Positions 23,539 through 34,010 of a DNA stretch of 64,000 nucleotides are shown piece by piece; positions within the stretch are counted from its first letter, which is position 1; each line of letters begins with the position of its first letter. The DNA lies in assembly GCA_030544215.1 (NCBI GenBank), contig JARZZO010000016.1, positions 58,135,501 to 58,199,500 on the forward strand, given 5' to 3'. Under the pieces are notes generated by a model that saw nothing but the letters and a program-made list of their open reading frames with translations, did not search any database and had not been told where the DNA came from. The stretch comes from Zantedeschia hybrid cultivar. Its lineage: Eukaryota; Streptophyta; Magnoliopsida; Alismatales; Araceae. The position numbers and the translations under genes are program-made.

Positions 23539-23835
23539 CGTGCGGTTCCCAACTGCTCCACCTCCCGTTCGACGGGGATTCTGAATCCGCATGTCGCGGC
23601 GGATTACGCGCAGTTAGACGGGATCTTCGAGCGCCGCAGCTGTAGACACGCTAATTTTGACATCATTTCGAATAAATTTCATATCATATAATAATGCCTC
23701 AGAATGGTCTAATATTTAATCATTAATTAATTTTTATTGATATTTTTGAGTGTCGGATTTAACAGACATGTTTAAGTTAATCAATTAAATTGATTTTAGC
23801 TCAAATTTCAGTTAAAATATGAAGAAGTCTAAAAG

Positions 23836-24119
23836 ACGTCGACCTGTGTAGACGCTATTTAGATTTTATTCATATTTTAACATTTAAATTTGAATTTTAA
23901 TCAATTGATTAATTAGCTAAAAGACGTCTGTAAGTGCTGACGCGTTTTAGGTTTCCTAAGCTATTTTAACTTCTCTTCCGGATGTTTATCCTTATCTTAA
24001 TTAGTGTAAAAAACATCTACACATGTGGACGCGTTTTACCTGATAAAGATAACGATAAGTTTTTCCGGATGTTTATCCTTATCTTAATTAATCTGAAAGG
24101 CGTCAGCCATCCTGGACGC
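23836..24119. repeat. Four GCGTC-N10-GACGC dyads in solo LTR B
   Basis: Cores at 23836, 23924, 24013 and 24100, each with a 10-nt spacer. Left cores are ACGTC, ACGTC, ACATC and GCGTC; right cores are all GACGC. They sit in the U3 part, 100-400 bp upstream of the TATA box at 24225, and correspond by position to four dyads in solo LTR C. Confidence 0.9.
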
Positions 24120-24224
24120 GTTTTAGATAATTACAGATAAAGATGAAATAATCAGTAATTATCTGTCGGTTAAGATAGATAAATTCGAAGTTTTTCAATG
24201 TTAATCACGAACGCAGAAAAAGTC

Positions 24225-24232
24225 TATAAATA
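24225..24232 (+). promoter_or_regulatory. TATA box in solo LTR B
   Basis: TATAAATA within the LTR; the equivalent minus-strand box in solo LTR C is at 31308-31315. Confidence 0.6.
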
Positions 24233-25233
24233 CCTTACATGTTGAAGAGTAAAAAAGTTAAGCGTAATTTAAAGTTAAGCGTGATCTTGAGAGAAGCATA
24301 ATCTTTAGCGAGTTGAAGATCGAAGCAACGACGTCCAAACGCCGAAGCGCTGCTGTTTCCAGAAGTCGGCGTCCATTCTTCATCCAATTCAAAGCTTCAT
24401 CCAATTGGGCATAAGTGTTTCATTTCTGCATTTTTATTCTTTATTTTCATTAATCTCATTCTTCATAATCATTCTATGCAAACACCACAACCTCATTCCT
24501 TTTCTTTTCCAAAACCTATTTGATAAAGGGGTTTCAAAAGCCATCCCAAAAAGTAAGTTTGATATTTAGTTGCATGTTCAATACCATGATTAGAATAGAT
24601 TCTGCTTTTGCTTAAGTTCTCATCATTTTTTTATCTCTCTTTCTATACTTTCTGCTGTACTCAACTCAACTCAAACAAGAGAATCAAGGAAATCAAGCAC
24701 TCAGCATAAAGGATTTCTGGACGATCCTCAACCTCAAATTTCAAATTCAACAGCAAGAACAAAAAACAAAGAAGGGCTCTCTTTCTTCAGCCGGCTGAGG
24801 AAGGGGAACCAAGGACTCCATATCTTCCGCGTTTAAAAAGGTAGGCGATCAAACTTCTTTTGGAACTTTTTAGTTAAAAGTTTCTGGCGATCACTGCACT
24901 TAGTTGCTGTTTTTAATAGGTTTATTTTACACTAAATAACCTAGATTTTTCATGATAATCACACGGTCATTCTAAGCACTCACAGCAGCGAGCGAGGAAG
25001 CGAGGACGATCCATCGCGAGGAGAACCGCGTGGATACCGCTAGAGGTCGGGCATCTGCGCGACTTGCGGCATCGCTCCGACGGAACCGGAAAACGGACTC
25101 GAATTCGAATCCGCGCAAGGTAAATCGATCTACATCGGTTTTAGTTTTAACGACCGAAACGGGACAGATCCGATCCCGAACTTCTCTATTCCGCTGCGTT
25201 TTAGGATCGGATCCCGACACAGCGATCCCAACA

Positions 25234-28200
25234 GATCAACCACTGGATGGTAAACCTGTAATACCGACAGAAAAGGTTGTCGGCCAGGTAAAGCAGTAGA
25301 TTTAACATTCAAAGTATGAGCAGCAGCAAGGATCAGCATGCTCGTCACCTTAATAATTCGTCCTTTGAAGGGGAATTTGAGGCATTATTGATTCGTGGAA
25401 GGAATCGCCTCAAGAGTTTTTATGTAAGGACGACCCAAAATGGCATTTATAGAAGGGTCGATTTCCAGAATGTGAAATTCGACCTCTGCATGACTTACAG
25501 GGCCTAGCTCTACTTTCAAATAAACCATTCCCAGAGGGAAACGGGTGGAATTGTCATATGCTGTCACAGAGATGGGGCTAGGCAGCCATTTTTCTTTGGG
25601 CACACCGCACAGCTCCAGGGTCTTCGGAGGTAAGACATTGATCGAAGCCCCTGTGTCAACCAGACATGCATCCACGGCCTTCTTGCAAATGTTGACCGTG
25701 ATACTCAGAGCTATGCTTCTGGCTGCTGGCGGTGCTAGTTCCGATGTATGAAATGTAATGGAGGGTTGGTCCCCCTTAGGAACTAATAGTGCTGTAATCT
25801 TCTCTACCGGCACGTCCTCGTTGACCATCACCTTCTGCAAATATTCCATCAAGGCTTCTTGGTGACTCTTCGATCTTTTGATCAGTTCAAGTATGGAGAT
25901 CCGTGCTGGTGTTCGATCCAAATGTTTCAACAAATCATATTGAGTGCCTGGTGCACTCTCTTCATTGTGTGCTTCCTCCGGCGGCTGTGATGGGCCGTCT
26001 CTAACTGTTGACCGAGGAAATACTTTGTTGAAAATTCTTCCACTCCGGAGCGCGTGTTCCTCAACCGTAGAGGATTCGGGTGACACCTTGAGTACTGCAG
26101 AGTTGGGTGGTGTAGATGATGCGTGGTGTTGGTATGTCAGTGATGGCGTGGGGTTAGGCGGTGATGGCGTGGTGCGGATTAAAGGTTTAGACGGTTGGAT
26201 GGTGGATGGGTACGTGATTGGAGTGGACGAAGTGGGGAATGGTACGCGTAATAGCGGTCTGGAAGGTTGGATGGTGTCTGGGTAGGTGGTAGTGGTAGCG
26301 GGTGAAGTAGGGAATGGTATGCGTAGTAGTGGTCTGGATGGTAAGAGAGGTGCGTAGTTGGTTTGCGGGGGGTTATATGATGGTGGCGTAGGAGTGTGGG
26401 GCGTAATGGGCTTGAGGAAAGCGGGTGGTGGTGACGGGTTATTGGATGCGGGTGTCGATAGAGGGGTGATGGTAATGGGTTGTGGCCTGGGTATGTGGAG
26501 GGTGCGGCGTGGTGGTCGTTCTGCGGTACTCGGAATATGACCCGTTGAATAAAGAGAGGAAGAGTCCTCTATTCTCCACTGTTGCCCACGGTCAGCCTCA
26601 GACTGGCTGTTTGTCAAGATAGGGGCAACTTGGTTTTGGTTTTGGTGCTCCGGGAGCGGGTTCTGCACTATGCCCATGTTGGGTGGTGGTGCTGCTTGCG
26701 CTGGTGGTCTTGCTTGCTGCTGCTGCTGTAGTCTTCTTGCCTTCAGGGCTGATATGTACTTTTTCATTTCCTCCCAGTCTATGCCGCCCTGCTCGTTGAG
26801 ATCATGAATATAATCTCTAAACTGGAAGCAGGTGTCAATAGTGTGCCCAGGTTGCCTATGGAAATAGCAATACCTGGACGTGTCGGCATTCTGAGGCCAA
26901 ACTGCCTTTTCTCTTGGCAAGACTAAGGCATTAGCTGCCATTAGAGCACTGAAAATGTCTGCCAAAGATTCTGAGCGGACTAGGTATTCTGCCCTCTTTG
27001 GGCCTGGAGGTCTTCTCTGCTGATTGTAGTCAGCAGGAGGAGGGACATTATGGTAGGCCGGCGGTGCGCGCGGCTGATATTGCTGTTGCTGCTGGTACTG
27101 CTGTTGTTGTGGTTGCTGGTACTGCAATTGCCGTTGCGGCAGCTGCTGTGGCTGTTGCTAGTTCTGGTTCGGCTGTTGGGGCCGCTGATATTGGGGCTGC
27201 TGATATTGAGGGTTCGGCTGCTGCCTATACCCCTACTGGTTCGGCTGCGATGGCCTCTGGTACTACTGCTGATTCCTCACGAACTGGGGCGAATTGTTGT
27301 TCATGCTACCGACTTGCTCATGAGAGAGTGTGCCCTCAGTAGTTGGACCTGTGCTGGGAGAGTTTGGCACTGTAGGCTTTCGAGGTGGAGGCCTGCCAGG
27401 TCTGTGAGGATCAAAGACGCTAGAGAACGTAGCGTCCTTGAAGGCGTTCTGACAGTACCGTGCTCTTTCATAGAGCTCTGCCATGTTGGTCTGATTGTTC
27501 AGGGAGATGACTAGTTTGAACTGGGGCGTGGCATTGGAAATCAGCATCTTCACTTGCTCCGACTCAGACAAGTGATCTTTCACTTTCTCAGCCAAGCCTC
27601 GCCATCTGTCGGCAAAACTGACGAACTCTTCATTAGGTTTCATCTTTTCTGCTATGAGGTCAGTGATGGACAGGGAGGGTGCAACTCTGTCTTGGTATCG
27701 TTGAATGAATTTTCGAGAAACAATACCATAGTCCTCTACTTCGAAGGGTTCCAAGGAAAAGAACCATTCAAAGGCTGGTCCCTCTAAAGATCTCCTGAAC
27801 AAAAAGGCCAACGACCTCTTGTCGTTCTGCCAGAAGGATGATTCGTACATGAACTCCTTCAAATGGGTGAAGGGGTTACCAGTGCCGTTCTACTTCCGGT
27901 ACACTAGCATCTCGGAGGGTGGCAGGTGGAACACTGGCAGGCTCGGTAAATTGATCTCTGGTGCAGTTTTAACTCCCATCATCTTCTGGAGGTTGTTGAA
28001 TTGTTCATCCATGCGCTCCATTTTGGCCAACAACGCTTGCATTGTCAGAACTGCCTGGGGAGGAGGAGGAGGTGGAGGTACTTGATAGGCATGTTGCCTA
28101 GAGTACGTCGGACAAGGAGGACAGTAAAGAGGAGGTCCGGCAGAGCTTCCGCCACGCCCGAGGGCATTTTGATAAGTAGGCGTTAGTGGTCTAGCCGGTT

Positions 28201-28723
28201 GCCTAGAAGATGAAAGTTGCGGCCCAGCTGGCCGAGAAGTAATATGGAGGCCTTCCATGGCCTGATGAATGTAAGGAGGATGAATAGGAGGTTGCTGAGG
28301 GATAGCAGGGGGAGCCACAGGGTTCGGCTCAGCAGGCTGCGTGCGTACCTTCCCCTTCAGAATAGACTGGATCGCATCGAACTGCTGAGGGTCCAGTCGG
28401 GAGGCAAGAACTCCCAAAGCATTGACGAGATCCGAAGGATCAGAGGACGAGGGATCATTCTGATTCATGTCTCCCTCGAGAATGGGATCAGGAATCGCAT
28501 ACTCATGCGGGGGAGGATCAGAATATTGATTATGAGGATGAAAGAGAGGGGTCCGGACATTCTCATCTTGTCGAAACGGAATTGGGACAGAATTACGGGA
28601 GGCATCAGCATCTCTCCCGCTCTCATAGTTGTAATCAGAATCGCGAGGGGCATTAGCATCTCCCTCGTAATTGACCATGGCGTCTGGAGCCACACTCAAG
28701 TCCCTGCCCGATCGGAGCAGCAT
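25234..28723 (-). pseudogene. Ty3/gypsy gag-protease, multiple nonsense codons
   Basis: Minus-strand Gag-Pro of the element split by copia 1. Start taken at 28723 (MLLRSGRD), a typical Gag start of plant Ty3 elements. Order: disordered N-terminus, NLQKMMGV region, retrotransposon Gag domain (FMYESSFWQNDKRSLAFLFRRSLEG), a Q/Y/P-rich linker, a zinc-finger-like CYFHRQPGHTIDTC, a proline-rich stretch, and protease with CLVDTGASINVLP and ILGRPYI. One frame runs throughout but is broken by stops at 27890-27892, 27263-27265, 27233-27235, 27158-27160 and 25385-25387. Four of the five fit C-to-T changes in glutamine codons; the one at 27890 fits C-to-G. The protein would be dead. It continues in frame across the copia 1 insertion into 2633-2546. 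Confidence 0.88.
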
Positions 28724-29640
28724 GATGTTAGATTCTTTTTTCAATGATTGACAAACAAGTTGCACAGAGATTTAAACAAACAAGTGGATGTTTAGCGTGA
28801 TTTTAAGATTCCTTGTTGAGTTATTTGGATTTAATTAAACCACAAATTCGCTCAAGGGATGGGATCCTAGTTTCAGTTCAGTATCCACCGTTATGCTCTA
28901 TGGCTTTCTCTCACAACGTTTATGGAATCTAACCGGGACTTCAACTGGTACAACCAGCCCGATGATCAAGGAGGAGTACCTTGATTTTGGGGACTTATGG
29001 AGGCCTCAACGTCAACTTCTCTAGTCTGATCAAGGGACCAACCCAATCAGAGAGAGTTGATGACGTCAAGTAGAGTGTTCCTAAGAAAAGGAGGGTATTA
29101 GTCTCAATGCGTATGACATGTAGCCTGAATGGCCTCTAATGCTTAACACATAATGGGTAATTAGCACACAGGTCACAAAAATCTGAGAACTGAAGAAAAA
29201 TAAGAAACTGCCTGAATCGCGTCGACGGTAGTCGACGCCTTTCAAACAGAACTTTAATTTTTCACAGAAGCTCGGATTGCAGACAGCAGAGAAATAAGAC
29301 TGAAAGGTGTCTAGGTATAACGACGCAGTTTGAAATGTGTCGCCGTTCCTGGACGCTTTTCAAGTCGCAGAAGCAGTTTTCCAGGAGGAATTTCTAGGTT
29401 GATTCCTCCTTAAACAGGATAAAAACAGCAAATAATCAGTTCATGCAAGATTTTTTTTTGTTTCAGATTTTAACATGATGATTTTAACAACTAAACAACT
29501 AAGATATCAATCAATCACTCAGCATTTCATCACAAAAACAACTAATCAACGGGGAGGGCAAGATCTTGCCACTAGGGTGTGCACGTGGTGCACGTGGGAA
29601 ATTAACTAAACTAAAAACACTCACCAATTGGTGAGGACGT
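28724..29640 (-). other. Leader of the Ty3/gypsy element
   Basis: A non-coding stretch upstream (rightwards) of the Ty3 gag start. I find no coding potential. It contains three GCGTC-N10-GACGC dyads (29219-29356). I could not find a primer binding site or the 5' LTR: the leader appears to end near 29640-29670, where an inverted gag fragment begins. Confidence 0.55.
29219..29356. repeat. Three GCGTC-N10-GACGC dyads in the Ty3 leader
   Basis: Cores at 29219, 29307 and 29337. The second and third have GTGTC on the left. The first has an inner palindrome (GTCGAC repeated) like the first dyad of LTRs A and D. Spacers are 10 nt in all three. Confidence 0.85.
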
Positions 29641-29670
29641 GTCAAGAGACACAAGTGGTGCACCGTGGGT

Positions 29671-30258
29671 CCCTCGTCCTCTGATCCTTCGGATCTCGTC
29701 AATGCTTTGGGAGTTCTTGCCTCCCGACTGGACCATCAGCAGTTCGAGGCGATCCAGTCTATTCTGAAGGGGAAGGCACCCACGTAGCCTGCTGAGCCGA
29801 ACCCTGTGGCTCCCTCTGCTATCCCTCAGCAACCTCCTATTCATACTCCTTACATTCATCAGGCCATGGAAGGCCTCCATATTACTTCTCGGCCAGCTGG
29901 GCCGCAACTTTCATCTTCTAGGCAACCGGCTACACCACTAACGCCTACTTATCAAAATGCCCTCGGGCATGGCGGAAGCTCTGCCGGACCTCCTCTTTAC
30001 TGTCCTCCTTGTCCGACGTACTCTAGGCAACAGGCCTATCAAGTACCTCCACCTCCTCCTCCTCCCCAGGCAGATCTGACAACGCAAGCGTTGTTGGCCA
30101 AAATGGAGCGCATGGATGAACAATTCAACAACCTCCAGAAGATGATGGGGGTTAAAGCTGCACCAGAGATCAATTTACCGAGCCTGCCAGTGTTCCACCT
30201 GCCACCCTCCGAGATGCCAGTGTACCGGAAGTACAACGGCACTGGTAACCCCTTCACA
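29671..30258 (+). pseudogene. Inverted partial copy of the Ty3 gag N-terminal half
   Basis: Plus-strand sequence that matches the minus-strand gag at 27870-28450 (DPSDLVNALGVLASRL through PSLPVFHLPPSEM and YRKYNGTGNPFT). It includes the PPPPPPPQ and NNLQKMMGVK segments. It has a TAG at 29785-29787 where the other copy has Gln, and lacks both the Gag N-terminus and the main Gag domain. Similarity stops sharply at about 29671 and 30258. It keeps a Tyr codon at the site where the minus copy has a stop (27890). The pair forms a large imperfect inverted repeat with a spacer of about 1.2 kb. Confidence 0.85.
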
Positions 30259-30581
30259 CAAGTGGTGATCCAGCTCCCCTGTCACCTCCTCCTTCTTCTA
30301 GGAGTTTCAAAGCCACTATAGTGGAGCAATCTTCCTTGGTTAGATCCCTTTCAGGGATTCTAGGGATACTTTGGGGTTCCCGAGTTCTTGAGCTTAACCA
30401 GTATGCTATAGTAAGCATACGTCTCGAGGGACTGTCCATTTGCTACTGCAATAGGTTGTGTGCAACTTTCTCCGGTAGTCTTCGTCAGACCCTCCATCAA
30501 GATCAACTACAGACTTTGTCTCCCTTGCTCCTCTCTGGTGACTGCTTGGGCTCCCTTGGGTCCTATGGAGGATTTGCTCTT
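30259..30581. other. Unassigned sequence between the gag fragment and solo LTR C
   Basis: About 320 bp with a 92-codon plus ORF (30321-30599) and a 61-codon minus ORF, neither recognisable. It continues on the far side of solo LTR C at 31908. It may be host DNA or a remnant of an older element. Confidence 0.4.
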
Positions 30582-31902
30582 TGTGAGTGCTTAGAATGAC
30601 TGTGTCATTATCATGAAAAATCTATGTTGTTTAAGTGCAAAATAAAGCCTATTAAAAAGAAACTACGTGAAGTGATCGCCAGAAACTTTTGACTTAAAAG
30701 TTCCAAAAGAAAGTTTGATCGCCTACCTATTTAAACGCGGAAGATGTTGAGTCCTTGATTCCCCCTCCTTCAGCCGGCTGAAGAAAGAGAGCCCTTCATC
30801 TTCTTTTGTTCTTGTTGTTAAGGTTGAAGTTGAGGATCGTCCAAAGTTCTTTGATTTGCTTGATTTCCTTCCTTGATTCTCCTTTTGCAGCTTGCAAGAA
30901 ATATAGAAAGAGAAATGAAGAAACAATGATGAGAATTTAAGGAAAAGCAGTATCCATTCTAATCATAGTTTTAAGCATGCAACTAAACAGCAAACTTACT
31001 TGTTGGATGGCTTTTGAAACTCCTAGATCAAATAGGTTTTGAAAAGAATGCTAGTGTTGTGGTGTGTGTTGTATGAAGTGATGACGAAGAATGCAAGATT
31101 AATGAAGATGTAAAATGATAATGTAGAAATGAAACACTTATGCCGAATTAGATGAAGCCTTGAATTGGATGAAGAATGGACGCCGACTTCTGGAAACAGC
31201 AGCGCTTCGGCGTTTGGACGTCGTTGCTTCAATCTTCAATCACTAAATCTAATTCTAACTTCTCTCTTCTTTTTTTTGTTTTTTCTTTTAACTTTCAAGA
31301 TGCAAGGTATTTATAGACTTCTTCTGCGTCCGTGGATTTACATGAAAAAACCTTAAGATTTATTCATCTTAACCAACAGATAAATACAGATTAATTCATC
31401 TTTATCTGTAATTATCTAAAACGCGTCCACATTGGCTGACGCCTTTCAGATTAATTAAGATAAGGATAAACATCCGGGAAAACTTATCTTTATCTGTATT
31501 AGCTAAAACGCGTCTACATATATAGACGTCTTTTACACTAATTAAGATAAGGATAAACATCCGGAAGAGAAGTAAAAATAGCTTAAGAAACCTACAACAC
31601 GTCGTACCGGACAGACGCCTTTTACCTAATTAATCAATTGATTAAAATTCAAATTAAAACGTTTAAAATAAGAATAAACTCTAAATGGCGTCCACACAGA
31701 TAGACGTCTTTTAGACTTCTTCATATTTTAACTGAAATTTGAGTTAAAATCAATTTAATTGATTAACTTAAACATGTCTGTTAAACCCGACACTCAAAAA
31801 GATCAATAAAAATTAATCAATGATTAAATATCAGACCATTCTGAGGCATTATTATATGATATGAAATTTACTCAAAATGACGTCAAAATTAGCGTGTCTA
31901 CA
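30582..31902 (-). mobile_element. Solo LTR C (same family as solo LTR B, opposite strand)
   Basis: A 1321-bp minus-strand LTR: the plus strand reads TGTGAGTGCTTAGAATGAC at the left and AATTAGCGTGTCTACA at the right, i.e. TGTAGACACGC...CACTCACA on the minus strand. It is flanked by CTCTT on both sides (30577-30581 and 31903-31907), so it is a solo LTR. TATA box TATAAATA on the minus strand at 31308-31315. Four dyads lie at the positions matching those of LTR B. Confidence 0.92.
31423..31707. repeat. Four GCGTC-N10-GACGC dyads in solo LTR C
   Basis: Plus-strand cores at 31423, 31510, 31599 and 31688, each with a 10-nt spacer. Read on the minus strand these pair in order with the four dyads of LTR B. 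Spacers are only partly similar between the two LTRs (for example AGCCATCCTG against AGCCAATGTG), while the arms are kept. Confidence 0.9.
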
Positions 31903-31907
31903 CTCTT

Positions 31908-32970
31908 ATTGTTGTATATGTTCTTTGTACAGGTCATGATATGATTATTTGTACCTTGGTATATGGTACTGTATTTTCTAGCATGTTTGTGGATCTTTTG
32001 TTTCTGCAATGGCATGTAATATTATCATGGATTATGTTTATATAAATATAAATTATCTTTATGGTAAAAAAAAAAGTGTCAGACTCTTGGTTTCTACCTA
32101 GACATGAGAGGGGGGAGAGTGTTAAGTCTCACATTAATTGTGTACCATTAAAATTATATGTTTAGAAAAACTAACTTCTCGTATCGTTACTAACTAGCTC
32201 TGAGTTGGATGTTTTAATAGAAGATAGTTATGTAATTTTTTGATTTTTGACTGAAAACCTTGAATTAAAATTTCTTAAATTGAAGGAAAAATAGAATTGC
32301 AGGCAAAAACGACAGTGTGCTAGTTTGAGATAGATACGTTCATTGCCATGACGTGCCATATTGAGAGTGAAAAACCAGAAGGAAATTTTAGAAATTATGC
32401 TCTACAATGTATCATACTTAGGGTTCAACCCCTCTAACCCTAATATTATTTATAATCTCTCATAATTACACATTTATTTGATAAAGTCTATTTTAATGGG
32501 GTTTTGTAAAAAAAGGTTCAAGGATTTAGTCCTAATTTATAAAGATTCACTAGATAACACAGGTTTATGAGGGCTTACAAATAACTACTGGAAAGGTTAA
32601 TCAATACGACATATCTAATGGGCAACATCTAAAATTCCAAACAAAAAATAACATCTTAGTGAATTTTTTGGCCTACACGGCATAAGACTATTGGAGATAT
32701 GCAACTACAAAATTGAAAGTTTGAAACTCTAGTATTTCCCCTAAGAAAATACACAGAGCATGAATTTGAGCATGTCAACATAGTGGATTTATGTTTGATA
32801 ATACCAATCTTAGTATTATTATATTCCAACTCTCAAATAATTTTCATTAGTTTTAGGATTACTGGTATGATGGCTCGGATCATTTAAAATAATGTTTGGT
32901 CAAAAACTTATTATCAAATTTGTACCTTTCTTTGTTCTTCATTTCTCCTCTATGAAAACCATATGCGTTC
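31908..32970. other. AT-rich sequence with a possible old PPT/LTR junction
   Basis: No gene seen. At 32107-32119 a purine tract (GAGAGGGGGGAGAG) is followed by TGTTAAGTCTCACATT (32120), which looks like the polypurine tract and 3' LTR start of an old LTR element in plus orientation. I could not find its end or a second LTR. The rest is AT-rich and unassigned. Confidence 0.35.
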
Positions 32971-33990
32971 TGATGTAGACTGGATCTATCACGACTGGAT
33001 TCCGAGGCTGGAACCCGGAGAAGTGGATCCGAATCCGGTTCGGATCGGTGCTATCGAGGCCCGACGGGGATCCGGAAGGCCGAAGAGGCGGAGGCGAAGA
33101 CGAGGGTCCGAAGGCCGAAGGGCGCTTCGATCGGAGCGGGCTCGTCTCCGGGAAGTCGGGGCCGAGGCTCCTTCGGGCTGCACTGTCGACAGGCGATGAA
33201 GCCGAAGCCGACGGTCTGAGGCCGGAAGGGTCTCGGACTCGGCTTGCTCTTGGATAGTGAGCCCAAACGCTCTTTTGCCGGACGAGAGGACAGCGCGGGG
33301 CCGAGTCTCCTGTCGCGGGGCAGCCGTCGTACGGCGTCGAGACCAGGGAGAGGAGTCCGAGGTCGGCGGTCGAGACCGACTCGGGAAGGTCGGCGATGAT
33401 TCAAACCGAGCCCCTGCAGGAGGGAAAGAAGAAGAAAGACCGGTCAGCAGGAGTCCCGGGCTCTGGCCCTTAGGAACCCCCTCCGACGGTCAAGTTAGCT
33501 TCTGAAGATGATTCGATTCAGAAGGCAAGAAGTAGCTTTAATGCTATTTGGACCGTAGTCCTTAAGGGTCTCGGAGGCAAAGAGTTGCATACCTTTGGCA
33601 ATAAATAGCGGTGTATTTATAGCAGAGGATAGAGGTTGGTTAACGGTGGTAGCCGATATAGGACTATGTTTGGGCTTACTGGTAAACCGCCATAGTGCCT
33701 GATCCGCCACCGGAGTGGGCCGGACTCGGCTATCGGGCCGAAGGGGGTTGGGCCGCTGAGGGGCCGAAGCCTGCTGGGCCTTGGACTGCCGTGCTGTTCC
33801 CGGGCCTTAGGCTGATGGGCCGCTGACGGGCTGAAGCCTGTTGGGCCGGGAGCGACGGTGCCGCTTATGGGGCCGAGGGCTGCTGGGCCGCCGATGGGCT
33901 GGAGGCTCCCGGAGGGCCTGATACTGCTGCTGTTGGGCTGAACGGGGTTTGGGCCTGCTCTAATGGGCCGAATCGGATTCTGCCTCATCA
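32971..33990 (-). repeat. 3' LTR of the Tat-like element
   Basis: 1020 bp, plus-strand ends TGATGTAGACTGG and CTGCCTCATCA. The matching copy is at 40156-41175. Because the ends are TGATG/CATCA they look like an LTR on either strand; orientation comes from the PBS and PPT. ORF calls inside are GC-rich shadows. Confidence 0.94.
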
Positions 33991-34010
33991 CATAGCCCCC
34001 CACTCTTGTC
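33991..34010 (-). promoter_or_regulatory. Polypurine tract of the Tat-like element
   Basis: On the minus strand AGAGTGGGGGGCTATG directly precedes the 3' LTR; this purine run fixes the orientation as minus. Confidence 0.75.

Larger units (their letters stand above)
23641..24984 (+). mobile_element. Solo LTR B (family TGTAGACACGC)
   Basis: A 1344-bp solo LTR starting TGTAGACACGCTAATTTTG and ending AAGCACTCACA, flanked by GCAGC on both sides. TATA box TATAAATA at 24225-24232. It is the same family as solo LTR C (30582-31902, opposite strand). It contains four GCGTC-N10-GACGC dyads upstream of the TATA box. Superfamily likely Ty3/gypsy, not proven here. Confidence 0.92.
2634..25233 (+). mobile_element. 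Copia element 1 (Angela/BARE-like), full length but carrying three nested insertions
   Basis: Ty1/copia element with 5' LTR 2634-4187, tRNA-iMet PBS, a 2.3-kb untranslated leader, one Gag-Pol reading frame with a single stop (6511-10443), PPT and a 3' LTR. The 3' LTR is split into 10458-10662, 20202-21209, 23544-23640 and 24990-25233. Without the three inserts and their duplicated 5 bp it is 1554 bp, identical in length to the 5' LTR, and the element is about 9.38 kb. The two LTRs differ at roughly 22-23 sites by eye (about 1.5%). Lineage is inferred from LTR and leader size and domain order (GAG-PR-INT-RT-RH), not from a tree. Confidence 0.93.
10458..25233 (+). repeat. 3' LTR of copia 1, split into four pieces
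   Basis: Pieces are 10458-10662, 20202-21209, 23544-23640 and 24990-25233 (205+1008+97+244 = 1554 bp). Each gap is an insertion flanked by a 5-bp duplication: AATTG (10658-10662 and 20197-20201), CGTGC (21205-21209 and 23539-23543) and GCAGC (23636-23640 and 24985-24989). The last piece ends ATCCCAACA like the 5' LTR. Confidence 0.95.

Noticed and set aside
27050..27514. Leu-rich plus-strand ORF resembling a membrane protein
   Set aside because: Antisense of the Gln-rich Gag linker (CAG/CAA read backwards gives CTG/TTG Leu).
30321..30599. 92-codon plus ORF, possible captured host exon
   Set aside because: No recognisable motif and it runs across the boundary of solo LTR C, so it cannot be one ancestral exon.
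32120..32970. Possible old LTR starting TGTTAAGTCTCACATT
   Set aside because: Only the start and a purine tract are seen; no end, partner LTR or duplication. Kept as a note in the intergenic entry and not as an element.
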